60,675 nucleotides of DNA from Actinospica acidithermotolerans (GCF_018139625.1 NZ_JAGSOH010000031.1:1-60675), one strand, 5' to 3'; counted from the first letter of the stretch, positions 1 to 9,051 are shown. The notes: generated from the sequence alone by a model not told the origin. Numbers and translations: made by a program.

Positions 1-463
1 GCCCCGACCACGCCCCGATCGCCCGCGCCCGGTCGTCCGGATGGAACGACGCCTCGATGATCGCCAACGAGCCCGGCGCCAGCAGCGCACCTCCCATGCC
101 CTGCAACACCCGCGCCGCGATCAGCATGTCCACGTTCGGCGCCACGCCGCACAGCAGCGAAGCCGTCGCGAACCAGGCCACCCCGATCACGAACACCCGC
201 CGCCGCCCGAACCGATCGCCCAACGACCCGCCGAGCAGGATCAACGACGCCAAGCTGAGCGTGTACCCGTTCACCACCCACTGCAGCGAAGCCGCCCCCG
301 CATGAAACTGCGCGCCGATATGCGGCAGCGCGATGTTGACCACCGTCGCGTCGAGAAACGCCATCCCCGACCCGAGCACCGTCGCGACCAGCACCCACCG
401 CCCATCGGCCCTCCCATACCGCACCCCCGTGCCGACGGCGGGACCGGTGACCGATGCGCTCAT
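1..463 (-). CDS. MFS drug/proton antiporter (DHA2/EmrB-QacA type), N-terminal part only
   Basis: The gene begins at an ATG (complement of 461-463) and runs off the left edge, so only about the first 154 residues are visible. Helix 1 reads WVLVATVLGSGMAFLDATVV. The motif LGGSLGDRFGRRR is the canonical MFS loop 2-3 motif A, followed by ARVLQGMGGALLAPGSLAII, the motif typical of 14-helix DHA2 exporters. Family knowledge points to proton-driven export of drugs or small molecules across the cytoplasmic membrane; the substrate cannot be told. It is divergent from the membrane-protein gene at 550, with about 85 bp between them and no obvious repressor gene in view. Confidence 0.85.
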   Translation of the reverse strand, partial: MSASVTGPAVGTGVRYGRADGRWVLVATVLGSGMAFLDATVVNIALPHIGAQFHAGAASLQWVVNGYTLSLASLILLGGSLGDRFGRRRVFVIGVAWFATASLLCGVAPNVDMLIAARVLQGMGGALLAPGSLAIIEASFHPDDRARAIGAWSG

Positions 464-549
464 GGGGTGAATCTGCCCCAAGAGTCCGCATACGGAACTT
501 CGATCGCGTCGGGCGAACCGGACTGAACGAGATGAGCTGGATGAGCTGA

Positions 550-1500
550 ATGGCGGATGGCTGTCATGTACGGGTCGTCGGAGGTGGGCGGCTCCGTGAC
601 GCTGGGAGGGTGGATCGTCCCGAGGAACACGTGGAAGGCGCCGGGCCGTTCACGACGCGCGTGAGGCGCCGGCTGGCGGGCGGAGTCGTCGCGACGTGGG
701 AGTCGCGGGTGGCGCGGAAGCGGGGGGCGCTGAAAATCAGCTCCGCGGACCGGTCGGACGCAGGCACGCCGGGCGGCAGCCTGCGTACGGCGGAGAACTT
801 GCGCACGGCGGAGAGCTTGCGCACAGCGGACAGTGTCTCGCTCAAGCGGCTGGGGAGGCTCAACGTCGTCGCGGCCACGGCGTTCACGGTGGGCGGAGGG
901 CTTTTCGCCCTGGGCGCGGCGCTGACGCAGCTCGGGAGCGTCGGGGCTACGGCCAGCGCGTCGATCTACTTCGCGGGCGGACTGTTCTTCAACACCGGCG
1001 GATACGCCTCGCTGTTGCAGGCGATCAACGCGCCTCGGCAAGGGCCGGACGCCGCCTCGCTGCTCACCGGCCGGTGGCGGTGGTGGAGCTACGAGCCTTC
1101 GCGGATCGGGTGGTTGAGCACGTTCCTGCTGTTCGCGGGGACGCTCGTCTTCGGCGTGAACCTGCTCGACTCGTTCCTGCAGGGGCTCACGGTCCAGCAG
1201 GTGAACCGGCTCATCTGGGCGCCGGACATCGTCGGGTGCGTGCTGTTCCTGCTCTCTGGCCACCTCGCGATCGTCGAGGTGTGCCACGGCCGGCCGCGCC
1301 TGAAACCGCATGAGCTCAGCTGGTGGATCGTCGCGGTCAACCAGCTGGGTTCCGTGCTCTTCATGGTCTCCGCGCTGGCCGCGTTCACGCGCCCGGACAC
1401 CGGGAGCGCGATCAACGTCGACATCAGCAACTGGGGGACCTTCGCGGGAGCGGCGTGCTTCCTGATCGGGGGCGTGCTGCAGTTCTTCGAGCGACCGTGA
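550..1500 (+). CDS. Six-helix integral membrane protein, function unknown
   Basis: The open frame encodes up to 316 residues. The N-terminal ~95 residues are hydrophilic, Arg-rich and contain three tandem copies of LRTA(E/D)x(L/V), so the true start could be further downstream; no clear ribosome-binding site marks position 550. From about residue 100 there are six hydrophobic helices arranged as three helix pairs: VAATAFTVGGGLFALGAAL, ASIYFAGGLFFNTGGYASLL, WLSTFLLFAGTLVFGVNLL, PDIVGCVLFLLSGHLAIVEV, WWIVAVNQLGSVLFMVSALA and WGTFAGAACFLIGGVLQFFE. The repeated two-helix layout recalls YrhK-like membrane proteins, but I do not recognise a characterised family. It is convergent with the S53 protease, 27 bp away. 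Confidence 0.7.
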   Translation: MADGCHVRVVGGGRLRDAGRVDRPEEHVEGAGPFTTRVRRRLAGGVVATWESRVARKRGALKISSADRSDAGTPGGSLRTAENLRTAESLRTADSVSLKRLGRLNVVAATAFTVGGGLFALGAALTQLGSVGATASASIYFAGGLFFNTGGYASLLQAINAPRQGPDAASLLTGRWRWWSYEPSRIGWLSTFLLFAGTLVFGVNLLDSFLQGLTVQQVNRLIWAPDIVGCVLFLLSGHLAIVEVCHGRPRLKPHELSWWIVAVNQLGSVLFMVSALAAFTRPDTGSAINVDISNWGTFAGAACFLIGGVLQFFERP

Positions 1501-1527
1501 CGGCCGGGCTTGAGAGCCGGGTGGATC

Positions 1528-3528
1528 CTAGAAGCCGAAGCCGAACGACCTGAGGAACGCGGCGTTCGGTGAGCCGACGCCGGTGGCGAGGTCGTAGCCG
1601 CGGGTCGCGGGCAGGCCCTCGTCGGCGTTGTACTGCACCAGGCGGTAGTAGCCCGAGTAGGGGCTGTCCGACGGGTACTCGAAGATCACCGAGTCGACCG
1701 GGGTGCTGCCGATCTGGCGCGGGCTGCCGGTGACGTCGGTGGCCAGCGAGGCCCGGAAGTAGATCGCCGGGTTGGCGAAGCCGACCGGGATGCCGTGCTG
1801 CGCCTGCTGGGCGTCGGCGAGGATGCCTGCCCAGGACGGCGCCGAGACCGACGTGCCGCCGTAGCCCGCCTCCGAGTAGACGCCGCCGGTCGTCTGGCCG
1901 ACGAGCGTGCTGCTGAAGTACAGGTCGCCGTTGAGCGAGATGTCGGGGATGGTCCGCTTCGGCGTCGTCTTCGTGCCGTCCATCAGTGTGGTGGACAGCT
2001 TCTTCGGGACGACCCAGCTCTGGTACCAGGGCTGTGCCTCCGTCTCGCTGACGCCGCCGCCGCCGCCGAAGGTGCCCGCGGCCGCGGCCCACGAGGTCGC
2101 GCCGGCCGCGGTGCGGCCGCTACGGTTGTCGCCCATGGCGGTCTCGAAGGCGTAGCCGCCCTGCTTGTTGAGCCCCAGGGCGGTGCCGCCGACGGCGGTG
2201 ACCCAGGTGGACGAGGTCGGCCAGTCGACCGACGCGCGGCTGACGGTCGGGTCGCAGTTCAGGCCGCTGGCGACGGAGTAGGCGTCGTTGTTCATGCAGT
2301 CGCCGGTGGAGAAGTCGAAGGCGATGCCCTCGGTGGCGCCCAGTTCGAAGATCTGGTCGTAGGCGGCCATCGTCGCCGGGTCCAGGTCGCCGAGGGTCGA
2401 GAAGATCGACTCGCCCCACGAGTTGGACACGATGTCGGCGAGGTGGTTGTCGACGATCTCGGCTTCGGCGGCGATCAGGTCGCTGTCGTAGCAGGAGTTC
2501 GCCGCGACGGTGACGATCTTGGCGTCCGGCGCGAAGCCGTGCGCCATCTCGACGTCCAGCGCCTCCTCGGAGTTGTCCCCGTAGCCGCACACGTCCTCGT
2601 TCGTCCACTGCGACGGCGTGCTCACCTCGGAGTACTGGCCGGGCTTGAAGGGCTTGTCGCCGTGGTTGATCGAGTACTGGTCGGCGTCGGCCTCCATGGT
2701 GGAGGAGCCGTACCAGTTGACGATCGCGATGGTCGAGCCCTTACCGGTCAGCCCGGTCTGGGTGACCCCGTACGCCTTGCGCAGCTCGCTCGGGTACAGC
2801 GAGCACTGCGCGAGCGTGGACGGGTTGGAGTAGCCGGCCGGGACCGCGGGCAGCGTCGCCGGCGCCGTCTTCTGGCCGTAGTAGGCCGAGCACGACGGGT
2901 CCGAGGCCGTCGTGGCCGAGCCCGTCGTCGTGGACATGGTCACGGCGTGGGTCGTCGCCTGCGCCAGCCCCGAGACCCCGGAGACCGCGCTCGCCACGCC
3001 GGCCGGGATCACCGCGTTGTGCTGCGGCGCGTGCAGCGTGCCGTGCGCGGTCTTGTAGTTGTGCAGCGTCGTGTCAAACGCCTTGGGGACGTCGGCCGCC
3101 GGGCCCTTGACGTCGATCCAGTGGTCCGTCGTCGAGGTGACGGTGAATCCGGCCCCCGTGAGCCAGGACGTGACCGCCGAGATCTGCTGCGACGTCGCCC
3201 CGAAGTCCGCCCGGGCGGCGGCCGCGCTGAGGTAGTGCCGGTAGAGCGAACTGGTCGGATCCGAGACGTTCTTGGCGTAGGCGGCCAGGCCCGCCGCGTT
3301 CCGGCCCGCGAGGTAGACGCGGACGGACAACTGCGTGGCGCCCGCCGTCTGGCCTTGGTCGGCGGCGGCGGTCGCATAGCTCGGGCTGCTACCGGACAGG
3401 GTGTGGGCACTCTGAACGGCACTCGCCGGTGCCGCGGCTGCGACTCCGGCCGAGAGGGCGGCCAACACGACGGAGATCGCCGTCGCTGCTGCAATTCGCC
3501 CGCGTCGCCGTTGTACGGCTGAACTCAT
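1528..3528 (-). CDS. Secreted S53-family (sedolisin/kumamolisin) serine-carboxyl protease with prodomain
   Basis: This 666-residue protein has an Arg-rich n-region and a hydrophobic core ending near AAAAPASA (signal peptide, about 35 residues). A pro-kumamolisin activation domain follows (about residues 60-190), then the peptidase domain. The S53 catalytic set is visible: Glu and Asp in EEALD (about 321-325), the oxyanion Asp in STGD (about 407), and the nucleophilic Ser in GGTSVSAPS (about 561). The C-terminal GYDLATGVGSPN is the usual calcium-site region. Known family members are acid-active endopeptidases that mature by removing their own prodomain. It is transcribed away from a second secreted protein starting at 3946, which suggests that both are extracellular-growth functions. 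All key residues are present, so it should be active. Confidence 0.95.
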   Translation of the reverse strand: MSSAVQRRRGRIAAATAISVVLAALSAGVAAAAPASAVQSAHTLSGSSPSYATAAADQGQTAGATQLSVRVYLAGRNAAGLAAYAKNVSDPTSSLYRHYLSAAAARADFGATSQQISAVTSWLTGAGFTVTSTTDHWIDVKGPAADVPKAFDTTLHNYKTAHGTLHAPQHNAVIPAGVASAVSGVSGLAQATTHAVTMSTTTGSATTASDPSCSAYYGQKTAPATLPAVPAGYSNPSTLAQCSLYPSELRKAYGVTQTGLTGKGSTIAIVNWYGSSTMEADADQYSINHGDKPFKPGQYSEVSTPSQWTNEDVCGYGDNSEEALDVEMAHGFAPDAKIVTVAANSCYDSDLIAAEAEIVDNHLADIVSNSWGESIFSTLGDLDPATMAAYDQIFELGATEGIAFDFSTGDCMNNDAYSVASGLNCDPTVSRASVDWPTSSTWVTAVGGTALGLNKQGGYAFETAMGDNRSGRTAAGATSWAAAAGTFGGGGGVSETEAQPWYQSWVVPKKLSTTLMDGTKTTPKRTIPDISLNGDLYFSSTLVGQTTGGVYSEAGYGGTSVSAPSWAGILADAQQAQHGIPVGFANPAIYFRASLATDVTGSPRQIGSTPVDSVIFEYPSDSPYSGYYRLVQYNADEGLPATRGYDLATGVGSPNAAFLRSFGFGF

Positions 3529-3945
3529 GGTGCGCAGTTCCCTTCCATGGTGGAGAGATGCACTTAATGTCCGAATATCGGCATGTTCGTACCCTCATTC
3601 GGACAGACAGCCCATTTATAAAGGCGGACCGCCGGGTAGACAAGGGGTGCGGGGCTTTCGATATGCGGAATGCCCGCATGCTTCAGGCGTGCGGTCCGCC
3701 GACCGCGGACGCGTATCGGGCAAAGCACTGGAAATCAACCGGAAGAGCCCCCCGGGCACGACGAAGGCCGCACCGCCCTCGATGGGGACGATGCGGCCTG
3801 GCTGCAGTGCATTCAGGTCAGCCAGAGGATGTAGGTACTGCTCATGGAGGGAGAGAAATCCAGAGGCATTGAACATGCTGACATGACACACTCCACACCG
3901 GGCCCTAGGCCCAGCATCACAATCCAATACAATGGAGTGGAATCA
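3529..3945. other. Divergent intergenic region between two secreted-protein genes
   Basis: This 417-bp non-coding stretch separates the protease start from the beta-rich protein start. It is less GC-rich than its surroundings near 3600-3625 (cccatttataaaggcgg) and holds a hairpin (3765-3799) almost identical in its stem to the ssrA terminator at 5710-5743. I see no gene in it. It presumably carries both divergent promoters, but no -10/-35 pair is convincing enough to mark. Confidence 0.6.
3765..3799 (-). terminator. Terminator-like hairpin, duplicate of the ssrA terminator
   Basis: The inverted repeat AGGCCGCA (3765-3772) / TGCGGCCT (3792-3799) has a loop containing a further CCC/GGGG pairing. 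On the minus strand it is followed by TTCGTCGT. The same stem recurs at 5710-5743 beside ssrA. No minus-strand gene ends just before it, so it looks like a displaced copy. Confidence 0.55.
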
Positions 3946-5583
3946 GTGGCAAACATGCTGCTACGACAACGCGCTCTACGTGTCACGACGGCCTTGGCGG
4001 TAGCCGTCGCGCTCACCGCGGGTGTCCCCGCCGTGGCCTTCGCCGGCAGCGCGGACGGCGACATCCGCCTATCGGCACTCGACCTCTCACCAGCGACAGT
4101 CGATGCGAGCACGGGCTCGGCCACGGCGAACCTCACATGGACGATCACCGATTCGAACGCGAGCGCGAGCACCGTTCAAGGCACGGTCGAAATCCGCCAG
4201 CGCGCCGCCGACGGGGAGTTCACCGGGCCGGCCTACGACGTGCCGTTCGGGCTTACCCAGACGGCGACGGGCGACGTCTCGGCCAACTACCCGGCCACCG
4301 CGCAGTCGTCGAGCTATTCATACACCTTCCAGGTTCCCCAATACGTTGCGGGAACCGCGGCCGTCTGGGCGGTTGAGCGCGTGACCGCCTCGGACGATCA
4401 GTCGGACAGCCTTGACGCCGGCTCCGCGACCCTGAACAGGTTCGCCAGTTCGGTCACAGCGACCGAACTCCAAGACGCGAGCGTTCCGAAGATCGCGAAC
4501 GTGAGTTTCGACAACGCCGACCAGCCGACCTACCTCTACGACGTGGGTGTCTCACCGACTGTCGGCTATCTAATCGAGGTGACGTCGGCGGACGCGGGAT
4601 TCTGGCACGGAGAGTTGCACCTGCGCAACACGGCTGGCCGGACTCTCGATGCCGCCTTCAGCCTGCAGTACGGCTTCGACGGCTCCACCAGTTGCGGCAA
4701 CGGGCCGGATGCCGGGGTCAACTGGGGCGCGAGCGATGTGATGTGCGACGTGGTCGTGAGCATCCCAGCCGGCTCACCCGCGGGTACCTGGACGCTGGAC
4801 AGCGTTCAGCTCACGGACACGGCGGGGGCCAAGGCAAAGTACTCCCACCTCGGTGAGCTGCCCGTCCAGGTGACGGATGACAGTAAGCTGCAAGCCGGCG
4901 ACTTCTCGCTCAACCCCACGAGCGTGAACAACTGGTCGAGCGTACAGAAGATCGCCCTCTCGCTGACCCCGACCGGAGCTACCGGCGGCATCTCGACCGT
5001 CGTCGTCGATACGAATCCGGGGTGCGGCGGATCTACCACGCAATCCCCCGCCGTCTCGGCCGACGGCAGCTTGACGGTCTCCATAAGCATGCCGCCGATC
5101 TACCAGAAGCAGTGCTCGGTCACCGGGATCGCCGTCGTAGACGGCGCGGGGGACGTCGCCGTCTACGGCAGCACCTTCGACGGCCCGGCGCTCAACCTTG
5201 TCGCGAACCAGATTCCCGACACCAGTGCCCCGGTCGCTCTCTCGGCGTCCTTGAGCTCACCGACCACGACGTCCACCCAGGGCGAATTGCTCAGCGTCGA
5301 TGTGTCCTCCTTCGCCGGCGTCGGAGAGATGGACGTCGAGGTCTACGACAGTACGACAGGCACCTCCGCCTATTACCAGTACGGCGGTGTGACCTGGACT
5401 ACCAGCGGCACGCTCAAGTGGGGAATCAACCTGTCGGGAGTCGCACCCGGCACTTACACAGTCGCGTTCACACTCATCGACAACGGCGGACTCTCGACCG
5501 CGTACGGCTACGCGCCCTCCGCTTCTTCCAACTCTCAGCCGATGCCCGGTGGCCCGCTGCAGTTCACCGTGGCAGCGAGCTGA
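3946..5583 (+). CDS. Secreted, beta-sandwich-repeat (Ig-like) protein of unknown function
   Basis: I place the start at GTG 3946, which has a GGAG eight bases upstream; ATG 3955 is an alternative. The product is about 545 residues. A Sec signal peptide (RQRALRV, then TTALAVAVALTAGVPAVAFA) would be cut at AFA|GSADG. The rest is Thr/Ser/Asp/Gly-rich with alternating hydrophobics, and repeating openings such as LSALDLSPATVDAST and LSASLSSPTTTSTQGE suggest three or four Ig-like beta domains. Two pairs of Cys (near STSCG/VMCDV and NPGCGG/QKQCSV) could form disulfides. There is no LPXTG, membrane anchor or recognised catalytic motif. Codon use is slightly less GC-biased than in neighbouring genes. 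The gene is bracketed by two copies of the ssrA-type terminator, which suggests that it was inserted as a unit. Confidence 0.8.
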   Translation: MANMLLRQRALRVTTALAVAVALTAGVPAVAFAGSADGDIRLSALDLSPATVDASTGSATANLTWTITDSNASASTVQGTVEIRQRAADGEFTGPAYDVPFGLTQTATGDVSANYPATAQSSSYSYTFQVPQYVAGTAAVWAVERVTASDDQSDSLDAGSATLNRFASSVTATELQDASVPKIANVSFDNADQPTYLYDVGVSPTVGYLIEVTSADAGFWHGELHLRNTAGRTLDAAFSLQYGFDGSTSCGNGPDAGVNWGASDVMCDVVVSIPAGSPAGTWTLDSVQLTDTAGAKAKYSHLGELPVQVTDDSKLQAGDFSLNPTSVNNWSSVQKIALSLTPTGATGGISTVVVDTNPGCGGSTTQSPAVSADGSLTVSISMPPIYQKQCSVTGIAVVDGAGDVAVYGSTFDGPALNLVANQIPDTSAPVALSASLSSPTTTSTQGELLSVDVSSFAGVGEMDVEVYDSTTGTSAYYQYGGVTWTTSGTLKWGINLSGVAPGTYTVAFTLIDNGGLSTAYGYAPSASSNSQPMPGGPLQFTVAAS

Positions 5584-5709
5584 GCCTGCCGGTGCCGAGG
5601 TGCGCCGTCGACCGGTCGACGGCGCACCGCTTGGAAGCCCACCTGACCTACCGGCGGTCGTGACCGCCGGAACCGCCCGGCCACGCCGAAAGCCGTGCGC
5701 AGACGATGA

Positions 5710-5743
5710 AGGCCGCACCATCCACAGCAGGATGATGCGGCCT
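5710..5743 (-). terminator. Rho-independent terminator of ssrA
   Basis: An almost perfect 14-bp stem, AGGCCGCACCATCC / GGATGATGCGGCCT (one mismatch), has a 6-base loop. It lies about 30 bp downstream of the tmRNA 3' end on the minus strand and is followed there by TTCATCGTCT. It may also stop transcription from the plus-strand gene ending at 5583. Confidence 0.75.
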
Positions 5744-5774
5744 GATCGGGCCATACCTGGGCAATCCAGGTCAC

Positions 5775-6182
5775 GGTGGAGGTGCCGGGAATCGAACCCG
5801 GGTCCATCGGCGGCTCTGCAGGGCTTCTACGGGCGTATTCCCGAACGCTTTTCTCGGCTCCGGCGATCCCCGGGACGGGTCACCGACAAGCCCAGCCACG
5901 TAAGTTCCCTCACTCACCCGTGGCCTGTTCGTGAGGTTTTGCCCCCTAGATGATGCCGCGGCCAGGTCGGGGGCGATCCTGGAGCGACAAAGGAACTGCG
6001 GTGAAACCTTACTGCTGGACTAGCGAGAAGCTAGATCAGGCAGCGAGGGCCATCGTGTTCCGGGCAACCGTCTTCTGGTTGGCATTTGTTTTTTTGCCGT
6101 GTTTCGTGGTTAACGAGATCATCACGGCTTCCTCGGCCCGCTTCCCCTGCGTCGACGTCCAATGTCGAAACCGTTCACCCCC
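5775..6182 (-). ncRNA. ssrA: Transfer-messenger RNA (tmRNA, SsrA)
   Basis: The 5' end GGGGGTG (complement of 6176-6182) pairs with CACCTCC near the 3' end, forming the alanyl-tRNA-like acceptor stem. The T-arm GGGTTCGATTCCCG is present (complement of about 5787-5802), and GGTTTCGAC follows the 5' end as in other tmRNAs. After the discriminator A the DNA reads CCG, so the final A of CCA must be added post-transcriptionally. The tag reading frame opens at GGC (6098-6096), encodes 20 residues beginning GKKTNANQ and ending NTMALAA, and stops at TGA (6038-6036). The ALAA end is the classical degron. SmpB, its obligate partner, is encoded just upstream on the same strand. Confidence 0.95.
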
Positions 6183-6307
6183 GGGTGGTGGAACCACACA
6201 CGGGCACGGCTCGCACGCGGCGAGCGCAGAAGAGCGTACGTGTGCAGTTCTCAAACAACGGCCGACGTCCAGGCGACGCGGCTGAAGCTCCTTCAAGGAT
6301 AGCGGGT

Positions 6308-6359
6308 GGCGCGGCGCCGCAGCCACTTGTTTGCGATCAGCGAACAGTGGCGCCGCGCC
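6308..6359 (-). terminator. Strong hairpin between smpB and ssrA (smpB terminator)
   Basis: Perfect 11-bp arms GGCGCGGCGCC (6308-6318) and GGCGCCGCGCC (6349-6359) enclose further pairing (CCACT...AGTGG and TGTT/AACA). It lies 36 bp past the smpB stop and upstream of ssrA, separating the two transcripts. Confidence 0.7.
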
Positions 6360-6394
6360 GCTAGACCGTACCGCGCCGTACCGCGCCGCTTCGC

Positions 6395-6874
6395 TCAGGC
6401 CCGCTGCCGCCGCCGGGCCGAGGACATCGCCCGCTCTGCCTCGCGCTTCATGGTGCGCTCCATGATCGTCTGGCGCTTGTCGTAGTCCTTCTTGCCCCGG
6501 GCGAGTCCGAGCTCGACCTTCGCCTTGCCGTCCTTGAAGTACAGCTCCAGCGGGATCAGCGTCAGGCCCGACTCCTTGGTCTTGCCGATCAGCTTCTGGA
6601 TCTCCGCCTTGTGCAGCAGCAGCTTGCGCAGCCGGCGCGGCGCGTGGTTGTTCCAGGTGCCCTGGTTGTACTCGGGGATGTGCACGTTGTACATCCACAG
6701 CTCGCCGTCGCGGATCTGGGCGAATCCGTCGACCAGGGAGGCGCGGCCCTCGCGGAGCGACTTCACCTCGGTCCCGGTCAGCACGATGCCGGCCTCCCAG
6801 GTGTCCTCGATGAAGTACTCGTGCCGCGCCTTCTTGTTCCGGGCGATCGTCTTCTGACCCTGCTCCTTGACCAT
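6395..6874 (-). CDS. smpB: SsrA-binding protein SmpB
   Basis: At 159 residues this is full length for the family. The recognisable core includes [45 protein letters not shown] and the basic [13 protein letters not shown]. The C-terminal tail, [20 protein letters not shown], is the segment that enters the vacant mRNA channel as a helix. SmpB binds the tRNA-like domain of tmRNA and delivers it to stalled ribosomes. It lies immediately upstream of ssrA on the same strand and 14 bp downstream of ftsX, so it is probably co-transcribed with ftsE-ftsX. Confidence 0.98.
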   Translation of the reverse strand: MVKEQGQKTIARNKKARHEYFIEDTWEAGIVLTGTEVKSLREGRASLVDGFAQIRDGELWMYNVHIPEYNQGTWNNHAPRRLRKLLLHKAEIQKLIGKTKESGLTLIPLELYFKDGKAKVELGLARGKKDYDKRQTIMERTMKREAERAMSSARRRQRA

Positions 6875-6888
6875 GGTTCGATTATCGC

Positions 6889-7803
6889 TCAGACGCGCAA
6901 GTACTTACGCAGCGTGAACGCGGATGCGACCACCGCCATCAGGATGCCCGCGCCGAGCAGCACCGGCACGATGAACACGAACGGACCCCAGCCGATGAAC
7001 TGGATCGAGGTCAGGTGCGGGGCCACGATCCCGTCGATGAAGAAGGCCTTGATCCCGATCAGCACGCCCGAGGCCAGCACGCCGCCGAACAGGCCGGCGA
7101 CGGCGCCCTCGAGCAGGAACGGCATCTGGATGTAGAAGTTCGACGCGCCGACCAGCCGCATGATGCCGGTCTCCCGCCGTCGGCTGAACGCCGAGAGCCG
7201 GACCGTGTTGAAGATCAGCAGGAACGCGAGCACCAGCATGACGCCGGCGACGCCGACGGCCGTGTACTCGGCGATGTGGATGAAGGTGAACAGCGGTGAG
7301 AGCAGCTGCTGCTCGTCGACCACCGACGAGACGCCCGGCATGCCGCCGACCGCGCCCTCGACGATCTGGTACTTCGACGGGTCGGTCAGCTTCACCCGGT
7401 AGTCGGACTCGAGGAAGCTCGGCGTCGCGTTCTGCCCGAGCGCGGTCTTGCCGTACTCCTCCTCGTAGTGCTGGTAGGCCTCCTGCTGCGACTCGTAGAT
7501 GACGCCGCCGGGCGCCACGTAGGGCGTGATCTCCAGCTTGGCCTTGATCGCGTCGCTCTCCGCGGCGGTCACCGCGCTGGTGCAGTTCGCCGAGTTACCG
7601 ACGTCGTTCTGGTTGCACATGTAGACGGCGACCTGGACCTTGCCGTACCAGTAGCCCTCCATCGCCTTCGTCTGCTGCCACATGAGCAGACCCGCGCCGA
7701 GCATGGTCAGCGCGACGGCGGTGGAGACGATGACGGCGATCACCATCGTCAGGTTGCGTCGCAGGCCGTGGCCGATTTCCTGGAGTACGTACTGGATCCG
7801 CAT
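6889..7803 (-). CDS. ftsX: Cell-division membrane protein FtsX
   Basis: This 304-residue protein has the FtsX topology. One N-terminal helix (about 18-42) is followed by an extracellular loop of about 135 residues with two Cys (YMCNQND and SANCTSA), then three helices near 180-202, 232-256 and 275-298 in the MacB/FtsX permease domain. FtsX with FtsE forms an ABC-type complex that does not transport but relays ATP hydrolysis to peptidoglycan hydrolases at the septum; in actinobacteria the outer loop engages RipC-like NlpC/P60 hydrolases. ftsE lies upstream, 69 bp away, and smpB follows. Confidence 0.97.
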   Translation of the reverse strand: MRIQYVLQEIGHGLRRNLTMVIAVIVSTAVALTMLGAGLLMWQQTKAMEGYWYGKVQVAVYMCNQNDVGNSANCTSAVTAAESDAIKAKLEITPYVAPGGVIYESQQEAYQHYEEEYGKTALGQNATPSFLESDYRVKLTDPSKYQIVEGAVGGMPGVSSVVDEQQLLSPLFTFIHIAEYTAVGVAGVMLVLAFLLIFNTVRLSAFSRRRETGIMRLVGASNFYIQMPFLLEGAVAGLFGGVLASGVLIGIKAFFIDGIVAPHLTSIQFIGWGPFVFIVPVLLGAGILMAVVASAFTLRKYLRV

Positions 7804-7872
7804 ATCGGTCGATTCCCTGCAGAAGTCTTCTCGTGGTGGGGGACGTGGGCCGCGGCGGCGGCCGCGTGCGGG

Positions 7873-8562
7873 TTAGCGCACGTAGCCGTACACGCCGCGG
7901 GCCTGGTCGCGCACGAGGTTGCCCTGGTCGAGCTCGAGCACCCGCTTGCGCATCTGGTTCACGATGGCCTGGTCGTGGGTGACCATGACCACGGTCGTCC
8001 CGGTGCGGTTGATCCGGTCGAGCAGCTTCATGATGCCGACGCTGGTCTCCGGGTCGAGGTTACCGGTCGGCTCGTCCGCGATGAGGATCATCGGCCGGTT
8101 CACGAACGCGCGCGCCACCGCGACCCGCTGCTGCTCGCCGCCGGACAGCTCGCTCGGGAGCCGGTCCTCCTTGCCGTCGAGGCCGACGAGGTCGAGGACC
8201 TCGGGAACCACCTTGTTGATGTGGCTCTTGGGCTTGCCGATCACCTCGAGCGCGAAGGACACGTTCTGGTGCACGGTCTTGTTCGGCAGCAGCCGGAAAT
8301 CCTGGAAGACGGTGCCGATCAGCCTGCGGTGGTGCGGCAGCTTCCAGTTGGACAGCTTGGACAGGTCCTTGCCGGCCACGATGACCCGGCCGGTGGTGGG
8401 CCGCTCCTCGCGCAGGATCAGCCGCATGAAGGTCGACTTGCCGGAGCCGGAGGAACCGATCACGAAGACGAACTCTCCGCGCTCGACCTCCAGGGACATC
8501 TCGCTCAGGGCGGGGCGTTCCTGGCCCGGGTACGTCTTGCTGACGTTCTCGAAGCTAATCAC
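7873..8562 (-). CDS. ftsE: Cell-division ATP-binding protein FtsE
   Basis: The GTG at 8562 gives 229 residues beginning [13 protein letters not shown], the usual length and start for FtsE; a longer upstream extension is open but lacks family similarity. Walker A is GSSGSGKST, the Q-loop region VFQDFRLLP, the ABC signature LSGGEQQR, Walker [16 protein letters not shown] and the switch His is in VMVTHDQ. It is the cytoplasmic ATPase partner of FtsX, the next gene on the strand. Confidence 0.96.
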   Translation of the reverse strand: MISFENVSKTYPGQERPALSEMSLEVERGEFVFVIGSSGSGKSTFMRLILREERPTTGRVIVAGKDLSKLSNWKLPHHRRLIGTVFQDFRLLPNKTVHQNVSFALEVIGKPKSHINKVVPEVLDLVGLDGKEDRLPSELSGGEQQRVAVARAFVNRPMILIADEPTGNLDPETSVGIMKLLDRINRTGTTVVMVTHDQAIVNQMRKRVLELDQGNLVRDQARGVYGYVR

Positions 8563-8712
8563 GGTTGCATCACGTCCGGCAGTGTAGTGAGAGTGCGCCG
8601 CCCCCGCCGGGGGGAGTTGCGCGAACTTCACTGGAGTGTAGGACGCCGGGGACGGGTAGGAGGGAACGGATGGCGGCGCCGGGGCGTTCTACTTCGTAAC
8701 GAGGAGGAACCG

Positions 8713-8901
8713 ATGCGACGAGACGACCTGGTGTGCGCCCACTGCGCGGGGCGGGTGTCCGAGGGGCGCTGCCCGGTCTGCCGTGCCGCGCGTGACCAGT
8801 ACGGATACGGGCGGAACGGACTTAACGCCACGTGGTGGATGCTGCTCGCCGTGGTGGCCGCGCTGATAGCCGCCGTGGCGCTGGACGTCCGATTTGCGTG
8901 A
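8713..8901 (+). CDS. Small zinc-ribbon, single-pass membrane protein (62 aa)
   Basis: ATG 8713 is preceded by a good GAGGAGGAACCG ribosome-binding site. The N-terminus holds two CxxC pairs (CAHC and CPVC, 10 residues apart), a rubredoxin/zinc-ribbon knuckle, and the C-terminus is one hydrophobic helix (TWWMLLAVVAALIAAVALDV). The gene is divergent from ftsE and stands alone, followed by a strong hairpin. Similar short CxxC-plus-helix proteins occur in actinomycetes near this locus as far as I recall, but no function is known to me. Confidence 0.75.
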   Translation: MRRDDLVCAHCAGRVSEGRCPVCRAARDQYGYGRNGLNATWWMLLAVVAALIAAVALDVRFA

Positions 8902-8986
8902 CTCGAATGTGGCTCCGGTCACATTTGCAGCTTAAACCCCGCATGTGCGCGGGATTACCGTCCGATTACCGTACGCATAAGCAGAA

Positions 8987-9022
8987 CCGGCGCCCTGTCG
9001 GGAACCTTCCCGAGGGCGCCGG
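8987..9022. terminator. Bidirectional terminator hairpin
   Basis: CCGGCGCCCT (8987-8996) pairs with AGGGCGCCGG (9013-9022), and inside it CGGGAA pairs with TTCCCG across a CC turn, giving a stem of about 16 bp. It lies between the 62-aa gene (plus strand) and the prfB end (minus strand), so it can serve both. Confidence 0.75.
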
Positions 9023-9051
9023 CTTCGTAGTGTCCGCACGGCGGAGCGGAC

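Noticed and set aside
5775-5850. tRNA gene
   Set aside because: The T-arm-like GGGTTCGATTCCCG belongs to the tmRNA 3' domain. No anticodon arm is present between it and the acceptor partner.
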